A stretch of DNA of 64,000 bases from Glutamicibacter sp. JL.03c. GTDB lineage: Bacteria; Actinomycetota; Actinomycetes; Actinomycetales; Micrococcaceae. Of this stretch, positions 53,853 through 60,151 are shown piece by piece. Location of the stretch: positions 496,001 through 560,000 of the forward strand of contig NZ_CP107575.1 in assembly GCF_025854375.1 (NCBI RefSeq), given 5' to 3'. Below the pieces are notes generated by a model. The model saw nothing but the letters and a program-made list of their open reading frames with translations, was not told the origin of the DNA and did not search any database. Position 1 is the first letter of the stretch. The number at the start of each line of letters is the position of its first letter. Position numbers and translations under genes: made by a program.

Positions 53853-54893
53853 TTGCCAACTCTTAGCCAGGAAGCAGTTCATGTACTGCCCATGCGATCC
53901 AGAACCAGTTCCACTCTCGAAGAAATCCGAGACGCTATGGCTAAGAAGCCACCAAACTCGACCGACCGTGTCGGCGGCTGGGCGAGCATGGAAAACGAGG
54001 GATCAAGCATTGGTCTTCCCGGTGGTTGCCCACTCCCGTCAACTCCAATTATTGAACAAGCAGCCGGTGGGCTTCCAAAGGTTTTAAAAGCGCGGTATTA
54101 CTTCTGGATGACCCCTCCCACTGGGACTTCAAATGTGCCGAATCTCGATGTAAATTCCGTTCGCCGTTTGGCTGCGATTGACGTCATTATCTCCATGGAT
54201 GATTCCAATCACCTCGGCATTCTTTTATCCACTAGAAATCGGCAGCAGTTAAACCGACGCGACGGCGTATTGAAATCACTTGAAGATATTCTCAAAGCAA
54301 ACGATAACACCATCAAGATTGACCGCTCGGATTCCCATTTAGAGCTATGTGATACAGATATCTTCCTATGGCTAACGGTTCAGCGGCGTGACAAACCCCA
54401 GATCGCTCCCGATCTGCGCCTGGACAAGGTGTCTGGCATCAGCGGCAAGGATGCATCAGCGAGAACTGCTGACCTCCGAGCGGGAGTTGATTTCGATCGC
54501 CCGAACTTTTTAACTGCGGTCGCCGAAGCAGACACTCTAGGCCCGATAGATATCTCTTTCGTCCAAGATGAGAATGGCTCACTATGCACCTTTAGAGTGC
54601 AAGTGCACCTAGATGGAGGCTTCGCTATCCGTAAAAGCGACGTCCACATTCCTGGCATAACCGATGACCGGCAGTTGATGGAGACGGCGTCGCTTAGGCT
54701 GGCTTTCGAGCTGATTCCTCGGCTGAATGGACTCTACGTAAGCGATGCCGCCGATTGGGAAACACGGCGGCTCGAAGTCATACAAAGCGCGATGACTGAA
54801 CTTGAATCACGATATAGAGCAGCGCGTGAAGCTCTGCTGGAACGCATAGTGAATTCCCCTGAAGCCATAGATGACGGTGAAAACGCTGACTAA
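53853..54893 (+). CDS. Cargo operon gene 3, unknown function
   Basis: 346 residues, soluble. TTG 53853 is two bases after the gene 2 stop with AAAGGG six bases upstream, so all three genes are translationally linked. Seen: ARYYFWMTPPTGTSNVPNLD, AIDVIISMDDSNHLGILLST, ELCDTDIFLWLTVQRRDKPQ, PIDISFVQDENGSLCTFRVQ and a C-terminal helix LESRYRAAREALLERIV. No known catalytic motif. A 12-bp palindrome GCGAACGTTCGC (54899-54910) lies between it and the convergent HNH gene. Confidence 0.7.
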   Translation: MPTLSQEAVHVLPMRSRTSSTLEEIRDAMAKKPPNSTDRVGGWASMENEGSSIGLPGGCPLPSTPIIEQAAGGLPKVLKARYYFWMTPPTGTSNVPNLDVNSVRRLAAIDVIISMDDSNHLGILLSTRNRQQLNRRDGVLKSLEDILKANDNTIKIDRSDSHLELCDTDIFLWLTVQRRDKPQIAPDLRLDKVSGISGKDASARTADLRAGVDFDRPNFLTAVAEADTLGPIDISFVQDENGSLCTFRVQVHLDGGFAIRKSDVHIPGITDDRQLMETASLRLAFELIPRLNGLYVSDAADWETRRLEVIQSAMTELESRYRAAREALLERIVNSPEAIDDGENAD

Positions 54894-54913
54894 CAAGGGC
54901 GAACGTTCGCGCA

Positions 54914-55315
54914 TTACCATCGACGGCTAGTCCGAAGTGGAGTGCTTGCCATTATTGTTTTGCTCTTCGGCTTTGCTCGGTTGCCTTTGCTTATGTTGCA
55001 TGTTCGGCAACAGACTATGAGGTTTGATTGCTCATGTGTGCCGCCCTTTGAGTATGGGATTACGTGGTCAACCCATGCGCCGTTTGGCGTGAGCTTGTTC
55101 TCGTAGTCCAGGGGGCGTGAGCAATAGGGGGCATTGTGTTTGCCCTCGTTCTTGCGCGAGGTGTAGGGCCATGCGTGCGGCTGGTTGCTATGCGCTTGTG
55201 TCTGTGCGTGATGACGCCATTGGTTGTTCTTTGGTTGTGCGAACGGCCAGCCTCCGTGTGTGAAGGCTGGCCGTTGCGGGGCGGGCTGTTGGTTAGTATG
55301 CGCTCCTGCTGTCAT
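54914..55315 (-). CDS. HNH endonuclease
   Basis: About 133 residues. C-terminal HNH core: NAPYCSRPLDYENKLT, DHVIPYSKGGTHEQSN, LIVCCRTCNISKGNR, with the zinc cysteines and DHV…N…H-type catalytic residues. The N-terminal half is Gln/His-rich. ATG 55315 is inside the end of the upstream gene; an ATG at 55354 is also in frame. HNH proteins of this kind sit beside packaging genes in phages and satellites. Confidence 0.75.
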   Translation of the reverse strand: MTAGAHTNQQPAPQRPAFTHGGWPFAQPKNNQWRHHAQTQAHSNQPHAWPYTSRKNEGKHNAPYCSRPLDYENKLTPNGAWVDHVIPYSKGGTHEQSNLIVCCRTCNISKGNRAKPKSKTIMASTPLRTSRRW

Positions 55316-56258
55316 AGCGCGCTGGTTCGAATGGCGCGGGCTTGTCGGCTCCAAGTTCGGCTTCGGCTTCTGCGTTGAGTTCGGCTAGGGCTTCGGCTTC
55401 GGCCTTGCGGTGTTCGGTGAACTCTTCGCTGTGGGTTGCCTTATGCCAGCTGTTGGCCGTGGGGAACCAAATAATGAGGCCCTGGTCTAGGACTGTTGCC
55501 CACCATTGCAGCGAATCGGTTGCGATTGCTCCCTTGAAGCCGGGTTCAGCCATGTAGGCGGCTTCATCGGTGAAAGCGTCGGGGGTGTAGAGCAGTGCGC
55601 GGAGCTGGCAAGCGTCATGCAGTTTTTTGGCAATGTGCGCGTTGCTTTCGATTAGGGCGGCGTGAGCAAAGTCCTTCGAACTCACAGCGGCATCTAGGTT
55701 CCATTGCTTGCCGGGGTGCTCTTCGATTAGCGCAGTAAGTTCAGCCAGGGCGGGGAAGAACAGCTTTTCGCCGATTTGGTGCGTAATGTTGTCGGCGTTG
55801 TCATTGACGAGCTGCAGGAAGTTTTCGCGGGCTAGCGCTTCGACGCGTTGTTGCAGGCCTCCGATGGTCTGATTCCATGCCACGAATCGCATTAGGTGAT
55901 CTTCGGGATTTTCGCCATTGAGTACCGCGTGAGCGGCAGCGTCGAGCCCTTGCCCGTGAATTTCGGCAACTAGCGAATCAACATGCTTTTTCGCTTCGGT
56001 GAGTGTTGCAATGAGCCCTACGCGCAATTCTTTCGGCGTGTCCAAGTTGTATGTATTGAGCAGTCGCCCGATGTTTCGAAGGCGCTTCGGAAGTCCTCGA
56101 TTGATGCTCGGGATGCTTTTGCTTGCGTCGGTTTTTTCGGTGAGTCGGAAGTTTCCGGGGCGGTATGGCTTCGGCTTTTCGGCTGGTGCTGGGGTGTCGG
56201 TCATGGTGTCCTCGGTGTTTTCGGTGGCGGCGGGGCGGGTGAAGTCTGGGTTAGTCAT
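55293..56258 (-). CDS. Element protein of unknown function (321 residues)
   Basis: Disordered N-terminus (about 50 residues, Pro/Thr/Glu-rich), then a helical body (RLRNIGRLLNTYNLDTPKEL, VGLIATLTEAKKHVDSLVAE, ALARENFLQLVNDNADNITH) and an Ala/Glu-rich tail. ATG 56258 begins MTNPDFTRPAAT; a longer reading to 56342 crosses into the upstream gene. Largest minus-strand gene of the element, just before HNH; a packaging or replication accessory role is conceivable but unsupported. Confidence 0.7.
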   Translation of the reverse strand: MTNPDFTRPAATENTEDTMTDTPAPAEKPKPYRPGNFRLTEKTDASKSIPSINRGLPKRLRNIGRLLNTYNLDTPKELRVGLIATLTEAKKHVDSLVAEIHGQGLDAAAHAVLNGENPEDHLMRFVAWNQTIGGLQQRVEALARENFLQLVNDNADNITHQIGEKLFFPALAELTALIEEHPGKQWNLDAAVSSKDFAHAALIESNAHIAKKLHDACQLRALLYTPDAFTDEAAYMAEPGFKGAIATDSLQWWATVLDQGLIIWFPTANSWHKATHSEEFTEHRKAEAEALAELNAEAEAELGADKPAPFEPARYDSRSAY

Positions 56259-56268
56259 TGGTTGTCTT

Positions 56269-56454
56269 TCAGATAGTGTGGAGGCTGGTTTCAGCACGGG
56301 CGCTGAAGTAGGGGTTGGACGTGCGCGAGAGACGCTGAGCAACTGACACCATTAGGTCAGGCGCTAGGCCGTCGAGTAGTTCGGTGTCTTCATCGCTGAG
56401 GCGGTAGCTTTCGGCAATTCGGTACTTGGTGCTTTCAAGAGTTTCTTCATCCAT
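56269..56454 (-). CDS. Small element protein (61 residues)
   Basis: MDEETLESTKYRIAESYRLS…LDGLAPDLMVSVAQRLS; helical, acidic at the N-terminus. Spaced four bases from the upstream gene and ten from the downstream one, so it belongs to the same minus-strand operon. Function unknown. Confidence 0.6.
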   Translation of the reverse strand: MDEETLESTKYRIAESYRLSDEDTELLDGLAPDLMVSVAQRLSRTSNPYFSARAETSLHTI

Positions 56455-56458
56455 TGAG

Positions 56459-56755
56459 CTATTCGCTTTCTGCTGGGCTGGTGGGCAGTGGTTGCTCTTC
56501 GGTTCCGTCGGCGGCGGTCAGTCGCGGGCGGGTGGCTAAGGCGCTGCGTTGAGCTTGGCGCACTTTTGCCGGGTCTGGAAGATGCTCGGCGGCGTCAACA
56601 ATCCGGTCTGCCAGGGCGAACGCTTCGGGCTTAGTCAGGTGCGCCGCGATGCCTCGCCCGCCGATAAGTGCAATGCCGTCAACTTTCTGTCCTGAGTCCT
56701 CAGTCCAGGCACGCTTGAAGATATGGCCGATGTAAGGGCGGTGGTTTTCCTGCAT
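56459..56755 (-). CDS. Small element protein (98 residues)
   Basis: Begins MQENHRPYIGHIFKRAWTED, then VDGIALIGGRGIAAHLTKPE and AFALADRIVDAAEHL: a small alpha/beta fold with a helical end and a Pro/Glu tail. Its ATG directly follows the upstream stop (TAG-ATG). Function unknown. Confidence 0.65.
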   Translation of the reverse strand: MQENHRPYIGHIFKRAWTEDSGQKVDGIALIGGRGIAAHLTKPEAFALADRIVDAAEHLPDPAKVRQAQRSALATRPRLTAADGTEEQPLPTSPAESE

Positions 56756-56932
56756 CTAGTTGCCTCCTTCGCAATGGTGTTCGAGCATCCGGCGCTCTGC
56801 GGATTCAGCGCGTGCCTTCCAATAGTTCGCGTTTTGTTCCCAGTGCTTGGCGCGTTCCCACAAGACGGCTGCCTGGGTAGGTTCCGGCCAGTGCTCGGAT
56901 TGCAAAGTTTTATCGGTGTAGACGTAGGCCAT
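56756..56932 (-). CDS. Small element protein (58 residues)
   Basis: Begins MAYVYTDKTLQSEHWPEPTQ and ends CEGGN; Trp- and Glu-rich helix in the middle (AVLWERAKHWEQNANYW). Abuts the next gene with no gap and is four bases from the 46-residue frame before it. Function unknown. Confidence 0.55.
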   Translation of the reverse strand: MAYVYTDKTLQSEHWPEPTQAAVLWERAKHWEQNANYWKARAESAERRMLEHHCEGGN

Positions 56933-56936
56933 GACG

Positions 56937-57077
56937 CTAACTTTCTTGTTCGAGGTGGTCGGCGAGTTGCTGGAGGTCGGTGTGAAGCGCTTCGGAGGTT
57001 TGCCCTCCCGCGATATGGTCGGCGCTTGTGCGCAGTAGCTTCACAACCTGCTCCCGGTCGTATGGGTCAATGGTCAA
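56937..57077 (-). CDS. Small element protein (46 residues)
   Basis: TTG start inside the stop of the replication initiator (TTGA overlap); begins MTIDPYDREQVVKLLRTSAD and ends HLEQES. A helical hairpin is likely. Translationally coupled to rep; function unknown. Confidence 0.5.
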   Translation of the reverse strand: MTIDPYDREQVVKLLRTSADHIAGGQTSEALHTDLQQLADHLEQES

Positions 57078-57913
57078 GCTGCATTCCCCTTGCGCTGTCG
57101 TGCGAGGTTCGCGGCTTCGATGACTCGCTGGGTCAGTGAGAGGTCAGGATTCGATTCTTCGACGGCGGCGAGCAACTTAGTGCCGTGGTCTTCGAGGGTT
57201 TGCAGGTGGTCGCGTGCGGCGTCGTATTCGTCTTCGGTGGAGTTTTGAGAATCATCATCATCTTGGGCGGCGGCGAAAATTTCTTTGCGCCCTTCTAAAC
57301 TTGCGTCCAAAAGCCGATTGATTGGTTCATCCCTATATTCCTCATATGGTTCATCCTTATTCATCGGCCCCACCTTTTCGGTGGGGCTATCTCCACCTTT
57401 TCGGTGGAAGTTGCCCCACTTATTCGGTGGCTCTTGCCCCACCTTTTCGGTGGAAACCTGCCCCACCTTTTTAGTGGGGCTAACTGGGCTATCCACAGGC
57501 GCCCAGGACATTCGATAACGCCCCTTCTCGGTACGTATTCGACCTGATGGACGGTATGAAATGCCAGGGTCGAGGCAGAGGGCGTAATCAGCATTCGTAG
57601 AGTTACGAGCGTCACCGGCTGAGACGATAGCCCCCGCCTTCACAAGCGATTTCATGACGCGCCGAACCTTTTCTTCTACGGCCTTCGCTTTGCGCAATTG
57701 TTCGGCAGTGGCGTAGGGGTCTTTCTTGAAGGCGAGCGCGTCGCCTTCGTCTCCGAGGGCGTCGGCGATGGAATCCCAGCCGCCAAAGTAAACCGGCGGT
57801 TCATCTGCGTCTAAGGCAACGTTTGCCATGAAGATAAGGGCCACCAAATCGCGGTGCGTCAATTCGGACTTTGACCAGTTGATAAAGACCTTCGCAACGT
57901 TTGAAGCTCCCAC
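57074..57913 (-). CDS. Replication initiator-like protein with origin repeats in its gene
   Basis: 279 residues. The N-terminal 110 residues look like a helix-turn-helix initiator domain: VFINWSKSELTHRDLVALIF, YFGGWDSIADALGDEGDALA, VRRVMKSLVKAGAIVSAGDA. The middle (about 140-190) encodes the iteron array and is low-complexity at protein level; the C-terminus is a helical domain. Phage O-like initiators also carry their origin in the middle of the gene. GTG 57913 follows GAGGGGGTGA. A match to a named Rep family is not made from sequence alone. Confidence 0.7.
   Translation of the reverse strand: MGASNVAKVFINWSKSELTHRDLVALIFMANVALDADEPPVYFGGWDSIADALGDEGDALAFKKDPYATAEQLRKAKAVEEKVRRVMKSLVKAGAIVSAGDARNSTNADYALCLDPGISYRPSGRIRTEKGRYRMSWAPVDSPVSPTKKVGQVSTEKVGQEPPNKWGNFHRKGGDSPTEKVGPMNKDEPYEEYRDEPINRLLDASLEGRKEIFAAAQDDDDSQNSTEDEYDAARDHLQTLEDHGTKLLAAVEESNPDLSLTQRVIEAANLARQRKGNAA
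57323..57497. repeat. Putative replication origin: iterons, AT-rich repeats, DnaA-like box
   Basis: Five copies of CCACCTTTTCGGTGG (57370, 57393, 57416, 57439, 57463; two variants) spaced 23, 23, 23 and 24 bases. Each copy is itself an inverted repeat. Right flank: CTATCCACA (57489-57497), one base from the DnaA box TTATCCACA. Left flank: AT-rich pair GGTTCATCCCTAT (57324) and GGTTCATCCTTAT (57348), 24 bases apart, as a melting region. Confidence 0.75.
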
Positions 57914-57960
57914 GCGCTCACCCCCTCTTTAGTGCGTCGGTAATCTTGTTTCCTTGGTGT

Positions 57961-58188
57961 TTAGGCGTGCTCTGCTGGCACTAAGCGGTAAAGGGTCAGT
58001 GTTGCCCGTAACCCGGCGACGTGGGCACGCTGAACGGCCTTCTCTGCCGGTGCCAGCGAGAGATAGACGCGGCGGCGATGCCGTGGCGGTACGTGGCCGC
58101 CCTGAAGCTTGGGCTGGCACTCGACCACGACGGCGTAAACACCATCCATGGTCGGCAACTCGGCGGGTTCAGCGGGATTAGTAGACAA
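57961..58188 (-). CDS. Small element protein (75 residues)
   Basis: TTG start with AGGAG eight bases upstream; MSTNPAEPAELPTMDGVYAV, then a basic stretch PPRHRRRVYLSLAPAEKAVQ. Overlaps the upstream 38-residue gene end. A small strand-rich basic protein; function unknown. Confidence 0.55.
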   Translation of the reverse strand: MSTNPAEPAELPTMDGVYAVVVECQPKLQGGHVPPRHRRRVYLSLAPAEKAVQRAHVAGLRATLTLYRLVPAEHA

Positions 58189-58294
58189 TCGGTGCTCCTA
58201 CGGCCAAAGCGATGAATTGGGGAATACTGACCAGGGCGAGGAAAACGCCCATGTAAAAGACGGTGCGAACTGCGATTTGAATCGTCCTATGCAT
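58178..58294 (-). CDS. Tiny membrane protein (38 residues)
   Basis: MHRTIQIAVRTVFYMGVFLA followed by LVSIPQFIALAVGAPIVY: basic start and one long membrane helix. The ATG lies inside the stop region of the upstream gene, so translation is coupled. Phage-like small membrane protein; function unknown. Confidence 0.5.
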   Translation of the reverse strand: MHRTIQIAVRTVFYMGVFLALVSIPQFIALAVGAPIVY

Positions 58295-58901
58295 TGTTTG
58301 CCCCGCCGTTCGGGATGAAGCCGAGCGAGGCGTAGGCATTGAACAATGCTTTGGCATCAATGTCAGTTTCGAGAGCGAAGAGCGAAAGCTGGTGAACCGT
58401 AGTGCGTTCAGACGCGCCCCACTCAATCAAGCGGGCGTGCAATTCGTCTTCGGAGTATTCGGGTTCTTCCAGCTCTGGAGAATTAGCGCCATAACCGAAG
58501 GCGAACATGTGCGCCTGGGCTACTTCGATAGGGTCAGCCGAGTTTTCATCTGCGAACGCTCCGAGGGCTTCAGTTGACATGTTCGCGTTGATGCCGTGGC
58601 GGGTGAACTTGTCGCGCAAAGTAGCGGCAATAAACGCGTTGCGCTCATTTTCGGTAGGCTTAGACATGAAATCACGTTCTTTCTGGGTGTTGGTTTCGTT
58701 GGCCGTAGCGGATTCTTTGGCGAGAGCGCTACGGTCATTTTTCTTAGGTGCAGGGCAGTAGATAAGCTCTGCCGGGTCAACTGGTGTTTCGATGCCCGTT
58801 GCATCCCACAGCACGCGAACAACGGTCTTCCTGGAGCTGGTGACAGTGCCAGCGGTGGACTTGTCGAAAGCGAAAGCTACACGGTTGCCTATACGGAACA
58901 T
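58287..58901 (-). CDS. Element protein of unknown function (204 residues)
   Basis: N-terminal small beta barrel (MFRIGNRVAFAFDKSTAGTV…VVRVLWDATGIETPV, KOW/Tudor-like), linker, then a helical acidic domain (ERNAFIAATLRDKFTRHGIN, HARLIEWGASERTTVHQLSL). ATG 58901 has AGAGAGG upstream and overlaps the end of the 78-residue gene. Function unknown. Confidence 0.65.
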   Translation of the reverse strand: MFRIGNRVAFAFDKSTAGTVTSSRKTVVRVLWDATGIETPVDPAELIYCPAPKKNDRSALAKESATANETNTQKERDFMSKPTENERNAFIAATLRDKFTRHGINANMSTEALGAFADENSADPIEVAQAHMFAFGYGANSPELEEPEYSEDELHARLIEWGASERTTVHQLSLFALETDIDAKALFNAYASLGFIPNGGANNA

Positions 58902-59125
58902 TTGTTAGGCCTCTCTTTCATCTTTGATTTGCGCTCAGTCGCTTCAAGGTTCTTTACTGCTTCTCGTGCCGTGGGGTCTGAGATGATGCCGTGGATTCGA
59001 ACTGCGTCGTAACCAACGTTTTCTTCAAGCCAGATCATCTTTTTTGCAACCGCCTTGGCCTGCCCTGCTGAATAGTGGGGATTCTTGGCCATGAGTTCGC
59101 GTTGCAATTCCCGTTGTGTGGGCAT
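58889..59125 (-). CDS. Small element protein (78 residues)
   Basis: MPTQRELQRELMAKNPHYSA…AVAKKMIWLEENVGYDAV, basic and helical, possibly DNA-binding. Good AGGAG site before ATG 59125. Second gene after the excisionase; function unknown. Confidence 0.6.
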   Translation of the reverse strand: MPTQRELQRELMAKNPHYSAGQAKAVAKKMIWLEENVGYDAVRIHGIISDPTAREAVKNLEATERKSKMKERPNKCSV

Positions 59126-59193
59126 AACAAAGTTGCTCCTGTCTTCGTCTCCGGTATAGAGAGCGGTTGCGCTGCTGGTGTTGCCTAAATGCC

Positions 59194-59385
59194 CTAGCTG
59201 GCTTCGTGGTGCTGTTCGCCATTCACGTAGCCATCGAGGACTCGGCGACTAACGAGAAAGCGCGAATCGATCTTCAGTACGCCGGGCAGTTCTCCGCTGC
59301 GTGCCCATTCGTAGGCTTTAGCCTTGCCGATGCCGAGAATGGTCGCGGCCTGGGGCACTGAGTAAGTCTTGCGTTCGGTGATCAT
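59194..59385 (-). CDS. xis: Excisionase (helix-turn-helix Xis)
   Basis: 63 residues: MITERKTYSVPQAATILGIG, KAKAYEWARSGELPGVLKID, SRFLVSRRVLDGYV, a MerR/Xis-type winged helix that directs the integrase towards excision. First gene of the leftward operon, divergent from the repressor. GGGGGA precedes the ATG. Confidence 0.87.
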   Translation of the reverse strand: MITERKTYSVPQAATILGIGKAKAYEWARSGELPGVLKIDSRFLVSRRVLDGYVNGEQHHEAS

Positions 59386-59509
59386 GATTTCCCCCTGCTG
59401 TTCTAAAAAAGATTAGCTGTTCCAAAACAGAACACCTTCAGCGTACCGCACAGATATCAAATGTGGCAAGATAGGACACGAGAGAGCTTTTGGAACGACT
59501 GACCGATGG
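59386..59509. promoter_or_regulatory. Divergent promoter/operator region of the element switch
   Basis: 124 bases between xis and the repressor gene. GTTC(C/T)AAAA-type half sites occur at 59400 and 59419 (direct, 19 apart) and inverted at 59488 (TTTTGGAAC); TGTTC…GAACA also pairs at 59418-59434. These are the likely repressor operators. Confidence 0.55.
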
Positions 59510-60151
59510 ATGGAACGCATGGCGAAGACCCCGAGAAATCACGAGAACGCGGAGGCTCAAGCCTCCCGTGTGGTCGCTGAGATGCGACAGGCTAGGAGTT
59601 GGTCATATGGTGATCTATCCAAACGAATGCTTGAAGTCGCCGGTTGCAATATTGACCGCAGTTCACTGCAAAAAATTGAGAAGGGCACACCGCCGCGAAA
59701 AATTAGCCTGAATGAGTTGGTGGCCTTCTCGAAAGTTTTCGAAGCGCCGTTATCAGCATTCCTAGGTGTTGATTTTGACGCAGAGAACGAACTTACCTGG
59801 AGTTCAATCGATCATGCCGAGCGCCTTGCTAGCGTGATGCTGCGCGCCCGTGAAGAATACAAGGCCGTTATTGAACCATTGCAAACTCTTGCCGACAATG
59901 ACCGAGCGTTTCATGATCGAATAAGTGAGCGATACCGGGAAAACCTGAAAGAAATTCGAGACAGGCAATCACCTGGTGAATACTCGAACGGCACAAAGAT
60001 GCTGTTGCCGATTGAAACGGTCGTTGCATCAAGCCCACTACTAACGACGGCCCTAGATATCGTTCGCGGCGAACCGATGGGGCCGGAATATTTGCAGCTC
60101 GATTTTTCTGGCGACGATTTAAATGAGGGGGATGGAAATAATGGCGAATGA
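59510..60151 (+). CDS. XRE-family repressor of the element
   Basis: 213 residues. N-terminal Cro/CI-type helix-turn-helix: SWSYGDLSKRMLEVAG, RSSLQKIEKGTPPRKISLNE, AFSKVFEAPLSAFLG. The C-terminus (SSIDHAERLASVMLRAREEY) is helical and lacks a LexA-type Ser-Lys peptidase, so induction is probably by an antirepressor or helper phage protein rather than RecA. ATG 59510 or 59519. The 3' end overlaps the integrase start, so the two are co-expressed. Confidence 0.85.
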   Translation: MERMAKTPRNHENAEAQASRVVAEMRQARSWSYGDLSKRMLEVAGCNIDRSSLQKIEKGTPPRKISLNELVAFSKVFEAPLSAFLGVDFDAENELTWSSIDHAERLASVMLRAREEYKAVIEPLQTLADNDRAFHDRISERYRENLKEIRDRQSPGEYSNGTKMLLPIETVVASSPLLTTALDIVRGEPMGPEYLQLDFSGDDLNEGDGNNGE

